From Micromonospora zingiberis (GTDB lineage: Bacteria; Actinomycetota; Actinomycetes; Mycobacteriales; Micromonosporaceae), in contig NZ_SJJR01000001.1 in the NCBI RefSeq assembly GCF_004331455.1, positions 558,001 to 622,000 on the forward strand: a stretch of 64,000 bases of DNA. Reading direction: 5' to 3'. The notes under the pieces are model-generated. The model worked only from the letters and a program-made list of their open reading frames with translations. It made no database searches and was not told where the DNA came from. The position numbers and the translations under genes were made by a program. This document shows positions 1-7,815 of this stretch, piece after piece. The number at the start of each line of letters is the position of its first letter. The stretch's first letter is position 1.

Positions 1-261
1 GGTCATGCCGATGCCGTTGTCCCGCACCGTGAGCGTGCGGGCGTCCCGGTCGACCTCGATGGTGACGTGCAGGTCGTCGGTGTCGGCGGTGAGGTCCTTG
101 TCGCGCAACGCGGCCAGCCGCAGTTTGTCCAACGCGTCCGAGGCGTTAGAGATCAGTTCACGGAGAAAAACGTCCTTGTTCGAGTAGATCGAATGCACCA
201 TCAGCTGCAACAGCTGACGGGCCTCGGCCTGGAACTCCAACGTCTCGGCCCGATCGTTCAC
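1..261 (-). CDS. htpG: Molecular chaperone HtpG (Hsp90), N-terminal part, cut by window edge
   Basis: This is the first 87 codons of a bacterial Hsp90, a cytosolic ATP-dependent dimeric chaperone. The reverse-strand translation starts at GTG 261 and shows the Hsp90 N-terminal signature [15 protein letters not shown] followed by a DNGIGMT motif at the window edge. These are parts of the GHKL ATP-binding fold. A purine-rich stretch (GAAGGGAACGAGGG) precedes the GTG. The remainder of the gene lies to the left of the window, so length and integrity cannot be judged. The family assignment is essentially certain. Confidence 0.95.
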   Translation of the reverse strand, partial: MNDRAETLEFQAEARQLLQLMVHSIYSNKDVFLRELISNASDALDKLRLAALRDKDLTADTDDLHVTIEVDRDARTLTVRDNGIGMT

Positions 262-408
262 GCCCTCGTTCCCTTCTCTACTCGTCCGCCACGACGATTC
301 GCGGAAAGGATACGAGTCGTCGCTGTCCGCGTGCGCCGGTGGTCCACCCTTGCCGGCACGGCGCGGCCCGCCCCCGGCTGGCGGGGACGGGCCGGCGGAC
401 GGATCGGG

Positions 409-675
409 TCAGCGGCGGCGGCCGTAGACACCGGCGAGGAGCGAGACACCGACCGCGGCGAAGGCGATCTGGATGAACAGTTCGATCCAGTCGATGCCAC
501 GGGTGTCGTCCACGCCGAGCGCCGCGGCGACGAGCGTGCCGAGAATCGCGGCGACGATACCGATCAGCATGGTCAGCAGGATCGGGATGCGCTGGCGTCC
601 CGGTACGACGAGCCGGCCGAACGCGCCGATGATCAGACCGATGACGATGGCGGTGAAGAAGCCGGTGATTTCCAC
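409..675 (-). CDS. GlsB/YeaQ/YmgE-family small membrane protein
   Basis: An 88-residue protein with three hydrophobic segments and the family signature GRLVVPGR near residue 24. Family members are small stress-associated inner-membrane proteins formerly called transglycosylase-associated; their biochemical role is unknown. I chose the GTG at 675 because GAGGG sits ten bases upstream and translation then begins directly at the first hydrophobic helix. A longer frame to 735 would add an unrelated basic leader. A paralogue with the same GRLVVPGR motif lies at 4080-4349, so the two flank the two-component operon. It ends 147 bases from the htpG start and appears to be a separate unit. Confidence 0.8.
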   Translation of the reverse strand: MEITGFFTAIVIGLIIGAFGRLVVPGRQRIPILLTMLIGIVAAILGTLVAAALGVDDTRGIDWIELFIQIAFAAVGVSLLAGVYGRRR

Positions 676-810
676 GAGAGCCTGTCCCTCCGAGCGGTTA
701 CGTCGGCAGCTCTGGTGCCCCGGCCTGAAGGCCATTCAAACGTCGACGCCCGTCGCCGATCGCTTTGTGTCGCAACCGTCACAGTTCCGTGCGACACCCG
801 TCATCGATCG

Positions 811-1389
811 TCAGCGGAGGCTGATCAGGACGGCGTAGTCGGCCATGGTGAGCGGATCCGGCGACAACGAGTGGTCCCCCCGGGGCACGCTCAACGGAGC
901 GCCGTCGCGCAGGAAGATCACCGCGTTGACGTCGGTCCGGGCGGTGAGCGTACAGACGATCTGCCCGTAGGCGAGCATCTCGTCGATCCGGCCGGTGTCG
1001 GCGGCGGCCGGCGTGACCGTGACCCGGGCCTGCCCGTCGACCAGTTCGACGAGCGCGTTGCTCAGCGCACCGGGCAGGGCGCTGGTCAGGCCGTCGTCGC
1101 GCTCGGGGTGGGTCGGTCCGGCGAGCAGGTCCCGCAGCTGCGCGGCGGCCGTCGGTAGCTCGTCGATTCGGCGGATCACCGGCACCAGCCGGTCGTCCCG
1201 CGCGAAATAGAGCACCTCGGTCACGGCGCCGGTCTCGGCCGTGGTCGGCGCGGCGGTCGCGGTGTACGGAAAGGGGCCGGGCGGTGGAGTCACCGTCCGG
1301 GGCCGGTCCTCGCCCGGCACCCCACAGGCGGCGACCAGGGCGAGCAGTACGGCGGCCACGGCGCCGTGGCCGGCGCGGGTGACGGTCAT
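811..1389 (-). CDS. GerMN-domain lipoprotein, third gene of a two-component operon
   Basis: A 192-residue predicted lipoprotein. The N-terminus is a short basic stretch plus a hydrophobic helix ending in VAAC (Cys22), a lipobox. The rest resembles a GerMN (sporulation/germination) domain, with the LPGALSNALVELVDGQARV pattern typical of that fold. Its start overlaps the stop of the histidine kinase by four bases (ATGA), so it is translationally coupled to the kinase. By analogy with MtrA-MtrB-LpqB, where a GerMN lipoprotein interacts with the kinase sensor domain, it may tune sensing at the outer face of the membrane. That role is inferred; the protein is much shorter than LpqB and lacks its beta-propeller. 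Confidence 0.8.
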   Translation of the reverse strand: MTVTRAGHGAVAAVLLALVAACGVPGEDRPRTVTPPPGPFPYTATAAPTTAETGAVTEVLYFARDDRLVPVIRRIDELPTAAAQLRDLLAGPTHPERDDGLTSALPGALSNALVELVDGQARVTVTPAAADTGRIDEMLAYGQIVCTLTARTDVNAVIFLRDGAPLSVPRGDHSLSPDPLTMADYAVLISLR

Positions 1390-2741
1390 GACAGGCTCCC
1401 GGGCAACGTGATCCGGAACCGGGCGCCACCCTCCGGGCGGTCACTGACCGAGGCGTCGCCACCGTGGGCGGCGGCGTGCTGGGCCACCAGCGCGAGCCCG
1501 AGGCCGGTGCCGTCACCGCCGCCTCGGTAGTTGGCCGCCCGACCCCGCACGAACCGATCGAAGATCGACTTCCGGTCCTCCACCGGCACCCCCGGGCCCT
1601 CGTCGTCCACCTCGACCACGCCGACGTCGCCCGCCCGGGACAGCCGTACCGCGACCGGGCCCGCGCCGTACCGTTCGGCGTTGTCGAGCAGGTTGGTCAG
1701 CACCTGGGCGACCCGGCGCCGGTCCACCCGCCACGTCCCCGGGGTGCCCACCGCCAACCGCACCATCGTCTCCGGCAGGTCCCGGTCCCGGCAGGACTGC
1801 CGGGCGAGTTCGACCATGTCGACCGACTCCCGGTGGACCGGCTGGTCGCTGCGGGCCAGGTTCAACAGGTCGTTGACCAGTTGCTGGAAGCGGTCGATCT
1901 CGTCGGCCACCAGCCGGGCCGCGGTGGCGGTCCGCTCGTCCTGGTTGTCCCGGCGCCGGGCCAGCACGCTCGCCGCCGCGGCGAGCGTCTGCAGCGGTGA
2001 GCGCAGCTCGTGGCTGACGTCGGCGGCGAACCGCCGGTCCCGGTCGATGCGTTGGGCCAACTCGTCGACCATCCGGTTGAAGGAGGTCGACAGCCGGGTC
2101 AGGTCCGGATCGGTGTCGGGTGCGAGGCGGGTGGTGAAGTCACCGGCGGCGATCCGCTCGGCGGCGTCGGCGACGGCGGTCAGCGGGCGCAGCCCGTGCC
2201 GGGTGGCGTACCAACCGAGCGCGGCACCCGAACCGGCCACCATGATCGCGACGGCGGTCAGCGCCAACGCCAGGACCTGAAAGGTCTGCTCCAGCTCGCG
2301 CAGCGAGGCGATCTCGTAGAACGACGCCGAGTCGGACAACGGCACGCCGACCAGCAGCACCGGCTGGTCGTCGACCCGGATCCGCTGCACCGCCGGCTCC
2401 CCCGCGCTGACCAGTTCCCGCATCCGCGCCGGGATGGCGGAGGTCAGGCCGTTGTCGGCGGCGCGGCTGTACCAGTCGTTGTTGAGATACACCACCGCGC
2501 GCCGGCTGGTCCCGGTGTCCAGCGTCCGCAGCGCCTCACCGGCGTCCGGATTCTCGGTGTCGAGTCCGGCGCGGACCACCTCCGCGTCGTAGTAGGCCGC
2601 CCGCAGCACCGCGCGTTCCCGCTCGTCGAGCAGCGTACGACGGGTCAGCTCGTACGACACCAGGGCCATCGAGGCCGACAGCAGCAGGGCACCGACGGCG
2701 AAGGCCGCGGTGACCCGGGCACGTAGTCCGAGGCGTCTCAT
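1386..2741 (-). CDS. Sensor histidine kinase
   Basis: A 451-residue membrane kinase. An N-terminal transmembrane helix (about residues 8-30) is followed by an extracytoplasmic domain of about 120 residues, a second membrane helix, a HAMP linker, a HisKA domain with the phospho-acceptor motif SHELRSPL and a HATPase domain with N box (NLLDNAERYG), DDEGPGV and GGDGTGLGLAL. All catalytic motifs are present. It overlaps the upstream response regulator and the downstream lipoprotein by four bases each, making a coupled three-gene operon. The stimulus is not visible from sequence, although envelope stress would fit a kinase with an attached lipoprotein. Confidence 0.93.
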   Translation of the reverse strand: MRRLGLRARVTAAFAVGALLLSASMALVSYELTRRTLLDERERAVLRAAYYDAEVVRAGLDTENPDAGEALRTLDTGTSRRAVVYLNNDWYSRAADNGLTSAIPARMRELVSAGEPAVQRIRVDDQPVLLVGVPLSDSASFYEIASLRELEQTFQVLALALTAVAIMVAGSGAALGWYATRHGLRPLTAVADAAERIAAGDFTTRLAPDTDPDLTRLSTSFNRMVDELAQRIDRDRRFAADVSHELRSPLQTLAAAASVLARRRDNQDERTATAARLVADEIDRFQQLVNDLLNLARSDQPVHRESVDMVELARQSCRDRDLPETMVRLAVGTPGTWRVDRRRVAQVLTNLLDNAERYGAGPVAVRLSRAGDVGVVEVDDEGPGVPVEDRKSIFDRFVRGRAANYRGGGDGTGLGLALVAQHAAAHGGDASVSDRPEGGARFRITLPGSLS

Positions 2742-3421
2742 CGTTGCAGTTTGTAGCCGAGCCCACGCAGGGTGACCAGGTGTTTGGGATTGGCGGGGTC
2801 GGCTTCGATCTTCTGGCGCAGCCGGCCCACGTGCACGTCGACCAGGCGCTCGTCGCCGGTGTCGTACCCCCAGACCCGGCTGAGCAGTTGCTGACGGGAG
2901 AGCACCCGCCCGGCGTGCTCGGCCAGTTCGCAGAGCAGTCGGAACTCGGTCCGGGTGACCGCCACCGGCTCACCCCCCCGGCGTACCTCCCCGGCCTCGG
3001 GGCTGACCTCCAGCTCACCGAAGGCGAGCACCGGCACCGGCTCCTCCAGCGGGGCCACCGTGCGGGCCCGCCGCCGCAGCGCCCGCAGCCGGGCGGTCAG
3101 CTCCTTGATCGCCACCGGTTTGACCACGTAGTCGTCGGCACCGGCCTCGAGCGCGGCGACGATGTCATGGGTGTCGTCGCGGGCACTGACCACCACGATC
3201 GGCACGTCGTCGTCGCGCCGCAGCTGACGGATGCACTCGAAACCGTCGATGCCGGGCAGCATCAGGTCGACCAGGACGTAGTCGGCCGGGGTTCGGCGCT
3301 GGGCCCGCAGCCCCTCCTCGGCGGTGGCCGCACCCTGCGCCTCGTAGCCCTCGTCCTCCAGGGCGAGCAGCAACGCCAACCGGATCCGGTCGTCGTCCTC
3401 GATCACCAGCACGGCTGTCAT
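2738..3421 (-). CDS. OmpR/PhoB-type response regulator
   Basis: A 227-residue regulator with an N-terminal receiver domain (acidic pocket in VLVIEDDD, phospho-acceptor Asp in VLVDLMLPG, conserved Lys in VVKPVAI) and a C-terminal winged-helix DNA-binding domain ending in the characteristic LVTLRGLGYKLQR. The ATG at 3421 starts exactly at the first receiver strand; a second in-frame ATG at 3433 would add four residues, and the ribosome site does not decide between them. It is first in the operon with the kinase (four-base overlap) and the GerMN lipoprotein. The 150-base gap to the divergent STAS gene should hold its promoter. Confidence 0.93.
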   Translation of the reverse strand: MTAVLVIEDDDRIRLALLLALEDEGYEAQGAATAEEGLRAQRRTPADYVLVDLMLPGIDGFECIRQLRRDDDVPIVVVSARDDTHDIVAALEAGADDYVVKPVAIKELTARLRALRRRARTVAPLEEPVPVLAFGELEVSPEAGEVRRGGEPVAVTRTEFRLLCELAEHAGRVLSRQQLLSRVWGYDTGDERLVDVHVGRLRQKIEADPANPKHLVTLRGLGYKLQR

Positions 3422-3575
3422 ACCCGGAATCATCCCCAAGCGCGCACCGACCGGCCAACCACCACCGGCTTCAGGGTGTTTTGTCACGCAACTGTCATAC
3501 GTCCGCGCGGTGCCTGCCAACCCCGCTGGGCAGGGTGAGAGCCGACCTCGGGACAGCAGGAGAGGGGGCACCGAC

Positions 3576-4043
3576 GTGACCACGCCACGACGCCCCGAGT
3601 GCACCGTGCCGCTGGTGGAGGTGGCCATCACCGAGTTCGACCTGGCCTGCCTGCCGGAGACCGGCACGGTGTTCGACCGGCTGCTCGCCCTGCGACCGCA
3701 ACAGGTCATGATCGACTTGTCCGGGTGCCGGCACATCGACGCCGCGGGCATCGGACTGCTGCTCGACGTGCACCGTCGGATGGTCCGCACCGGCGGCGTG
3801 CTGTCGGTACGCGATCCCAACCCGCGCATCGCCCGCATCCTGCAGACCGCCCGGCTGGACCAGATCCTGCCGGTGCACACCGGCGGCACGGCGCCGTCCG
3901 CCTCGACAGGTGACTCGGCGGCACCGTCGACCGACGCGACACCATCCACCGACGCGACAGCGCCAGCCGGCGTCGGCGCGGCGGTAGGTGCCGCCGGTCA
4001 CCCGGCGGCGTACGGCCGCGCCGCCGTCACCGTGCGGACCTGA
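3576..4043 (+). CDS. STAS-domain protein (anti-anti-sigma-like)
   Basis: A 155-residue protein whose first 100 residues form a STAS domain of the anti-sigma-factor antagonist type. The core MIDLSGCRHIDAAGIGLLLD carries the small residues around the position usually phosphorylated (Ser/Thr), but here the local sequence is DAAG, so the usual phospho-acceptor appears replaced by alanine. The C-terminal 50 residues are an Ala/Thr/Pro-rich tail of low complexity. Start GTG 3576 is supported by a strong GGAGAGGGGG upstream. It is followed 36 bases later by a GlsB-like gene and then by another STAS gene, suggesting a small stress-regulatory group. Confidence 0.8.
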   Translation: MTTPRRPECTVPLVEVAITEFDLACLPETGTVFDRLLALRPQQVMIDLSGCRHIDAAGIGLLLDVHRRMVRTGGVLSVRDPNPRIARILQTARLDQILPVHTGGTAPSASTGDSAAPSTDATPSTDATAPAGVGAAVGAAGHPAAYGRAAVTVRT

Positions 4044-4079
4044 TCCAGCGGCCACCCAGACACGAAGACGAGGAGCAGC

Positions 4080-4349
4080 ATGACCATCGCCGGGATCGCC
4101 GCGGCCCTGGCCGTCGGCCTCGCCGTCGGTGTACTCGGCCGGCTCGTCGTCCCCGGTCGTCCGGGTGTTCCACTGTGGCTCACCATGACCATCGGCGCCG
4201 CGGCCGCGCTGCTCGGCGCCATCAGTGCCTGGCTCGTCGGAGCCCACGGGTTCAGCCTGCTGGGCCTCGTCGTCCAAGCCGGTCTCGCCGCCGTCGGCGT
4301 GGTGATCGTGGTCGCCACCGCCAGCAAGGAACACTCAGACTCCCGCTGA
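4080..4349 (+). CDS. GlsB/YeaQ/YmgE-family small membrane protein (second copy)
   Basis: An 89-residue, very hydrophobic protein with three predicted helices and the same GRLVVPGR family motif as the protein at 409-675. A GAGGAGC ribosome site precedes ATG 4080. It lies between two STAS-domain genes on the same strand. The cellular role of the family is unknown; members are induced in stress in several bacteria. The two copies in 4 kb probably arose by duplication. Confidence 0.8.
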   Translation: MTIAGIAAALAVGLAVGVLGRLVVPGRPGVPLWLTMTIGAAAALLGAISAWLVGAHGFSLLGLVVQAGLAAVGVVIVVATASKEHSDSR

Positions 4350-4429
4350 GTCCGCACGGCGGCCCCACCCGCCGCTCGCCCCGAGCCCATGTCCCGGCCT
4401 CGCACCAACGGCACCGGAGAGGAAGCAGG

Positions 4430-5119
4430 ATGACCGTCGTACCGGACGACAACCTGATGACCCTGATCTGCGACGTGTGCGGCGAGACCACCACCGGCAC
4501 CGCCTGTGTGCTGCCCGATGCCGAGGTCGTCTGGACACTGGTCTCCGACCACGGCTGGAGCGGTTCCCCGTTCGCCACCGGTCCGCACCGCTGCCCCCGG
4601 TGCAGCACCCTGCCGCCGGGCACCACGCCGGGCGGCGGCGACCGTACCGGTGGACCCGGAGCGGGCCTCCCGGCCGGGCAGGGTGACGAGGTGGCGGTGC
4701 TGGCCAGCGGCGGCGATCTCGGTGCGGATGCCGGCGAGGCGCTGCGTGCCGCGTTGCGCGACGCCGTGGCCCTGGCCGGGACGGTCGTGGTGGACCTGGT
4801 GCACGTCCAGGTCATCGACTCGGTCGGGCTGGGCCTGTTGGTCCGCGCCCACCGGGAGGTACGCGAGCGGGGCGAGCGGCTCTGCCTGGCCGCGCCGTCG
4901 CGGTTCATCCGTACCGTGCTGCACACGATGAAACTCGACGGGGTCTTCCCGATCTTCGCCAGCCGCGACGAGGCCCTCGCCCAGCTACGCGCCGAGGCGC
5001 CCACCGCCGGCGACGTCGTGCTGGTCGACGTGACGCCGGCCGAGGCGAGCCGGCCCCGGTCCCTGGCGCCCCGACAGGCATCCGCCGCCCGTCGACCGGT
5101 CACCCGCGTCACCGTCTGA
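4430..5119 (+). CDS. STAS-domain protein with N-terminal zinc-ribbon-like segment
   Basis: A 229-residue protein. Residues 1-65 contain two CxxC pairs (Cys14/Cys17 and Cys55/Cys58), consistent with a zinc ribbon. A Gly/Pro-rich linker leads to a STAS domain (about residues 85-190) with the core VVVDLVHVQVIDSVGLGLLVRAH, here with Ser at the position usually phosphorylated in anti-sigma antagonists. ATG 4430 follows AGAGGAAGCAGG. The combination of zinc ribbon and STAS is uncommon and could couple metal or redox state to sigma-factor control; that is inference. No cognate anti-sigma kinase lies next to it; the nearest in this window is at 43323. Confidence 0.78.
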   Translation: MTVVPDDNLMTLICDVCGETTTGTACVLPDAEVVWTLVSDHGWSGSPFATGPHRCPRCSTLPPGTTPGGGDRTGGPGAGLPAGQGDEVAVLASGGDLGADAGEALRAALRDAVALAGTVVVDLVHVQVIDSVGLGLLVRAHREVRERGERLCLAAPSRFIRTVLHTMKLDGVFPIFASRDEALAQLRAEAPTAGDVVLVDVTPAEASRPRSLAPRQASAARRPVTRVTV

Positions 5120-5229
5120 GCCGCCGGCGGGTCTGCCCCGTCCGGGCCGAGGTCATCCGGCAAGGTTTCAGGGCCGGCGTTGAACCGATCCACTTCCGTT
5201 GCCGTACCTCATGGCGAAGGGAGTGGCCC

Positions 5230-6003
5230 ATGAAGCGCCTGACCCCGTTGCTCACCCTCTTGTCGGGGGCGGTGACGGCTGCCGTGCTGTTCACGATGAG
5301 TGCACAGGCATCCCCGCCGAGCACCCAACCGACCGGGGAGACCGGCCCACCGGCCGTCGCCGCACCACCGGAGGCCGATGTCGACGTCGAGGCCGACGCC
5401 GAGGCCCCCGTGGACGAGGAGCAACCGGACCCCGCCAGCACCCGCCCGGCCGAGGTTTCCCCGCCCGACGCACCGGACGGGTCGTCTACCGAGGTCGCCT
5501 CGGTGGAGCAGAACTGGATCGGCCAGCTGGAGAACGGCGCCACCATCGCCATCACCGTCAAGGGCGGCAAAGCCGAGGCGTACGTCTGCGATGGCAAGAG
5601 CATGGAGGTGTGGCTGTCCGGCACGGTACGCGACGGAAAGATCGAACTGACCGGGAACGACGCGAAGCTGAGCGGCATCATCCGCGGTGACAGCGCCAGC
5701 GGCGAGATGATCGTCGGTGTCCGCCGGTGGAAGTTCACCGCCCAGCCCGACGACAAGGTGGTCGAGGAGGCGGTCACCAAGTCCGGCTCCGGCACCGCCC
5801 CGGCGATCTACCGCGCCTCGAACGAGGTCCGCAAGGCCGGTATCGACGGCGGCTGGATCATGCTGCCCGACGGTACGCAGATCGGCATCGTCACCTGGAA
5901 CGGCAAGCCGATCCCCGCGCCGCCGCTGGACCCGGCGTTCTACAGCACCGTGGTCAACGGAGTGACAATCGCCGCCGAGCCGGTCGTTCCCGGGGCGCGG
6001 TGA
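5230..6003 (+). CDS. Secreted protein of unknown function, first gene of redox module
   Basis: A 257-residue protein with a Sec-type signal peptide (MKRLTPLLTLL..., cleavage probably near Ala26), then an acidic Pro/Asp/Glu/Ala-rich segment to about residue 90 and a compact C-terminal region of beta-strand character. That region carries a repeated ENGATIAITVKGGKAEAYVCDG / SGTVRDGKIELTG pattern. I do not recognise a named family. Its stop codon overlaps the start of the next gene by one base (TGATG), and the two following genes encode a multi-pass membrane protein and a Rieske protein. It is therefore probably the extracytoplasmic partner of an electron-transfer module. Confidence 0.72.
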   Translation: MKRLTPLLTLLSGAVTAAVLFTMSAQASPPSTQPTGETGPPAVAAPPEADVDVEADAEAPVDEEQPDPASTRPAEVSPPDAPDGSSTEVASVEQNWIGQLENGATIAITVKGGKAEAYVCDGKSMEVWLSGTVRDGKIELTGNDAKLSGIIRGDSASGEMIVGVRRWKFTAQPDDKVVEEAVTKSGSGTAPAIYRASNEVRKAGIDGGWIMLPDGTQIGIVTWNGKPIPAPPLDPAFYSTVVNGVTIAAEPVVPGAR

Positions 6004-6632
6004 TGTCCCAGCACCGTCAGGGCAACGTGCGTACGGTGCCCCGCCGCCCGGCGGAGCCCACCGTCGAGGTGATCCGCGACTTCGGCGGTGCGCCGGCCGC
6101 ACCACGCCAGCGCCCCTCGATGCTGGTGCCGCTGGTGGTCGGGGCGGGCGTGGCCGTGGCGCTGGGCGTCTACGGCCGCACCCACACCCCGACCGGCATC
6201 GCGGTCAACGTGGCCGGCTTCTCGTCACCCTTGACGGTGAAGGTGTGGCTGGGCACCGGGGCGGCGTTCTTCGCCGTCATCCAGCTGCTGTCCGCGCTGT
6301 CCATGTGGGGCCGGCTCGGCGGGATCTCCCCGTCCTGGGCCGGCACCGCACACCGCTGGTCGGGGCGGATCGCGTTCCTGCTGACCGTCCCGGTCGCGGT
6401 GCACTGCCTGTACGCGCTCGGCTTCGCCGACTACGACACCCGTACGCTGCTGCACTCCCTGCTGGGTTGCTTCTTCTTCGGTGCGTTCGCCACCAAGATG
6501 CTGACCCTGCCCAAACGGGGTCTCGCCGGCTGGGTGCTACCGGTGGTCGGCGGGGTGGTGTTCGTCGCCCTGATCGGTGTCTTCCTGACCTCGTCGGTCT
6601 GGTACTTCACCACCTTCGGCATCCAGTTCTGA
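6003..6632 (+). CDS. DUF6529-like multi-pass membrane protein, possible heme b carrier
   Basis: A 209-residue protein with a 35-residue cytosolic leader and about five membrane helices. Histidines occur in or at the edge of successive helices (GTAHRWSGR, VAVHCLYALG, LLHSLLGC), the arrangement seen in cytochrome b561 / ferric-reductase-like four-helix proteins, so heme b binding is plausible. The name DUF6529 is from memory of similar actinomycete proteins and is unverified. It overlaps the upstream secreted protein gene by one base and is followed after 26 bases by a Rieske protein gene. Together they look like a transmembrane electron-transfer unit. Confidence 0.7.
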   Translation: MSQHRQGNVRTVPRRPAEPTVEVIRDFGGAPAAPRQRPSMLVPLVVGAGVAVALGVYGRTHTPTGIAVNVAGFSSPLTVKVWLGTGAAFFAVIQLLSALSMWGRLGGISPSWAGTAHRWSGRIAFLLTVPVAVHCLYALGFADYDTRTLLHSLLGCFFFGAFATKMLTLPKRGLAGWVLPVVGGVVFVALIGVFLTSSVWYFTTFGIQF

Positions 6633-6658
6633 ATCTCCGAAAGGCAAAGGCTGCACAG

Positions 6659-7135
6659 ATGAACCACGAGCAGGCCGGCTGTTGCCGGTCGCGACGGGCT
6701 TTCCTGGCCGGCACGGGCGCGGCGGGAGTGGCCGCACTGACCGGCTGCGCGACGTACGGCCAACCGGCGGCAGCCCCACCGCCACCGGCCCCGCCGGGCG
6801 GCAGCGCCGGCCCGTCCGGCTCGGGTGCGCCGGACGACGGCGGCGGCCCCCCGGCGCTGGCCGCCCTCGCCGACATTCCGGTCGGCGGCGGCGCGATCTT
6901 CGCCTCGGCCGGCGTGGTGGTCACCCAGCCCACCGAGGGAACCATCAAGGCGTTCTCGGCCAAGTGCACCCACCAGGGCTGCACCGTCACCTCGGTCGAC
7001 AACGGCGTCATCACCTGTGCCTGCCACAACAGCGTCTTCGACATCGCGGACGGATCCGTCCGTAGTGGACCAGCGGGCGCCCCGTTGCCGGCCGCGAACG
7101 TCACCGTCGAAGGTGACGCCATCCGGCTGGCCTAG
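6659..7135 (+). CDS. Exported Rieske [2Fe-2S] protein
   Basis: A 158-residue protein. The N-terminus has a twin-arginine-like start (CRSRRAFLAGTGAAG) followed by LTGC, a lipobox, so it is probably Tat-exported and lipid-anchored. A Pro/Gly/Ser-rich spacer leads to a small Rieske domain with both cluster-binding motifs, CTHQGC and CACHNS, giving the expected two Cys and two His ligands. It is the last gene of the module starting at 5230 and is followed by a strong hairpin terminator at 7161. Likely role: one-electron transfer outside the membrane with the adjacent membrane protein; partner and substrate unknown. Confidence 0.9.
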   Translation: MNHEQAGCCRSRRAFLAGTGAAGVAALTGCATYGQPAAAPPPPAPPGGSAGPSGSGAPDDGGGPPALAALADIPVGGGAIFASAGVVVTQPTEGTIKAFSAKCTHQGCTVTSVDNGVITCACHNSVFDIADGSVRSGPAGAPLPAANVTVEGDAIRLA

Positions 7136-7160
7136 ACCGGGGGCCGGGTCCCGGTCCAGC

Positions 7161-7199
7161 CGAGGTCCCTGGCCGGGCGACGACCGGCCAGGGACCTCG
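7161..7199 (+). terminator. Strong hairpin terminator of the Rieske module
   Basis: A perfect 16-bp inverted repeat (arms 7161-7176 and 7184-7199, CGAGGTCCCTGGCCGG and its complement) with a 7-base loop, 25 bases after the Rieske stop codon. There is no T-tract, which is usual in high-GC actinomycetes. Confidence 0.85.
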
Positions 7200-7292
7200 A
7201 CCACCGGGGTCCATGGCGTACCCCGATGACGCGGCCCATCCCAGGCCCGGGCCGCGCGGGGCCGTTCGGGATGGCATCGCGATTCCGGACGG

Positions 7293-7327
7293 CCCCTGCC
7301 CCGACCCGGGGGCGGGTGGGGCAGGGG
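7293..7327 (-). terminator. Hairpin terminator behind the FnIII-CBM2 remnant
   Basis: A perfect 10-bp inverted repeat (CCCCTGCCCC at 7293-7302, GGGGCAGGGG at 7318-7327) located just beyond the stop codon of the reverse-strand remnant at 7342. It is probably the original terminator of that lost gene and may now also end the urt transcript. Confidence 0.65.
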
Positions 7328-7341
7328 TCCCCCGGCGCAGG

Positions 7342-7815
7342 TCAGGACGCGGCGCAGGTGAGCGCGGCCGGCACGCCCGATCCGTTGCCGGTGAGCCCGA
7401 AGGTGGTGCTGGCCCCGGTGCCGAGCTGACCGTTGTACGGCTCGTTGCGGACGGTCACCGAGCTGCCGGACGTGGTCAACCGACCGTTCCACTGACGAGA
7501 TGGTGGTGCCGGCGGGAGCGGTCCAGCTGACCGTCCAACCGCTGATCGCCGTGGTGCCGGTGTTGCGCACCGTCACCTCCGCCTGGTAGTCGCCCGGCCA
7601 GGAGCTGACCACCCGGTACGTCGCGGCGCAACCCCGATCACCGCCACCGGTGTCGCCGGCCGGTGTGGTCAGGGTCAGCGGCGGCGAGGCCACCGAGACG
7701 TTGCCGGCCGCGTCGCGGGCCCGCACCGTGAAGGTGTAGCTGGTCGACGCCGTGAGGTTCGTGGCGCGGTAGGTGGTAATACCGCCATTCCGTCGGTACG
7801 GAGTTGACCAGCCGG
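7342..7815 (-). pseudogene. Decapitated, frameshifted C-terminus of a secreted FnIII-CBM2 enzyme
   Basis: On the reverse strand, directly behind the urtE stop, the translation reads as the end of a fibronectin type III domain (TASTSYTFTVRARDAAGN) and then a family 2 carbohydrate-binding module (CAATYRVVSSWPGDYQAEV, NTGTTAISGWTVSW). Near 7493-7500 the frame breaks; in the next frame the CBM2 continues without a gap (QWNGRLTTSGSSVTV, NEPYNGQLGTGASTTFGLTG) to a TGA at 7342. The catalytic domain and signal peptide are absent. The remnant starts within about 20 bases of urtE, so the join of urtE to this gene was probably the event that destroyed it. It cannot make a functional protein. Confidence 0.85.
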
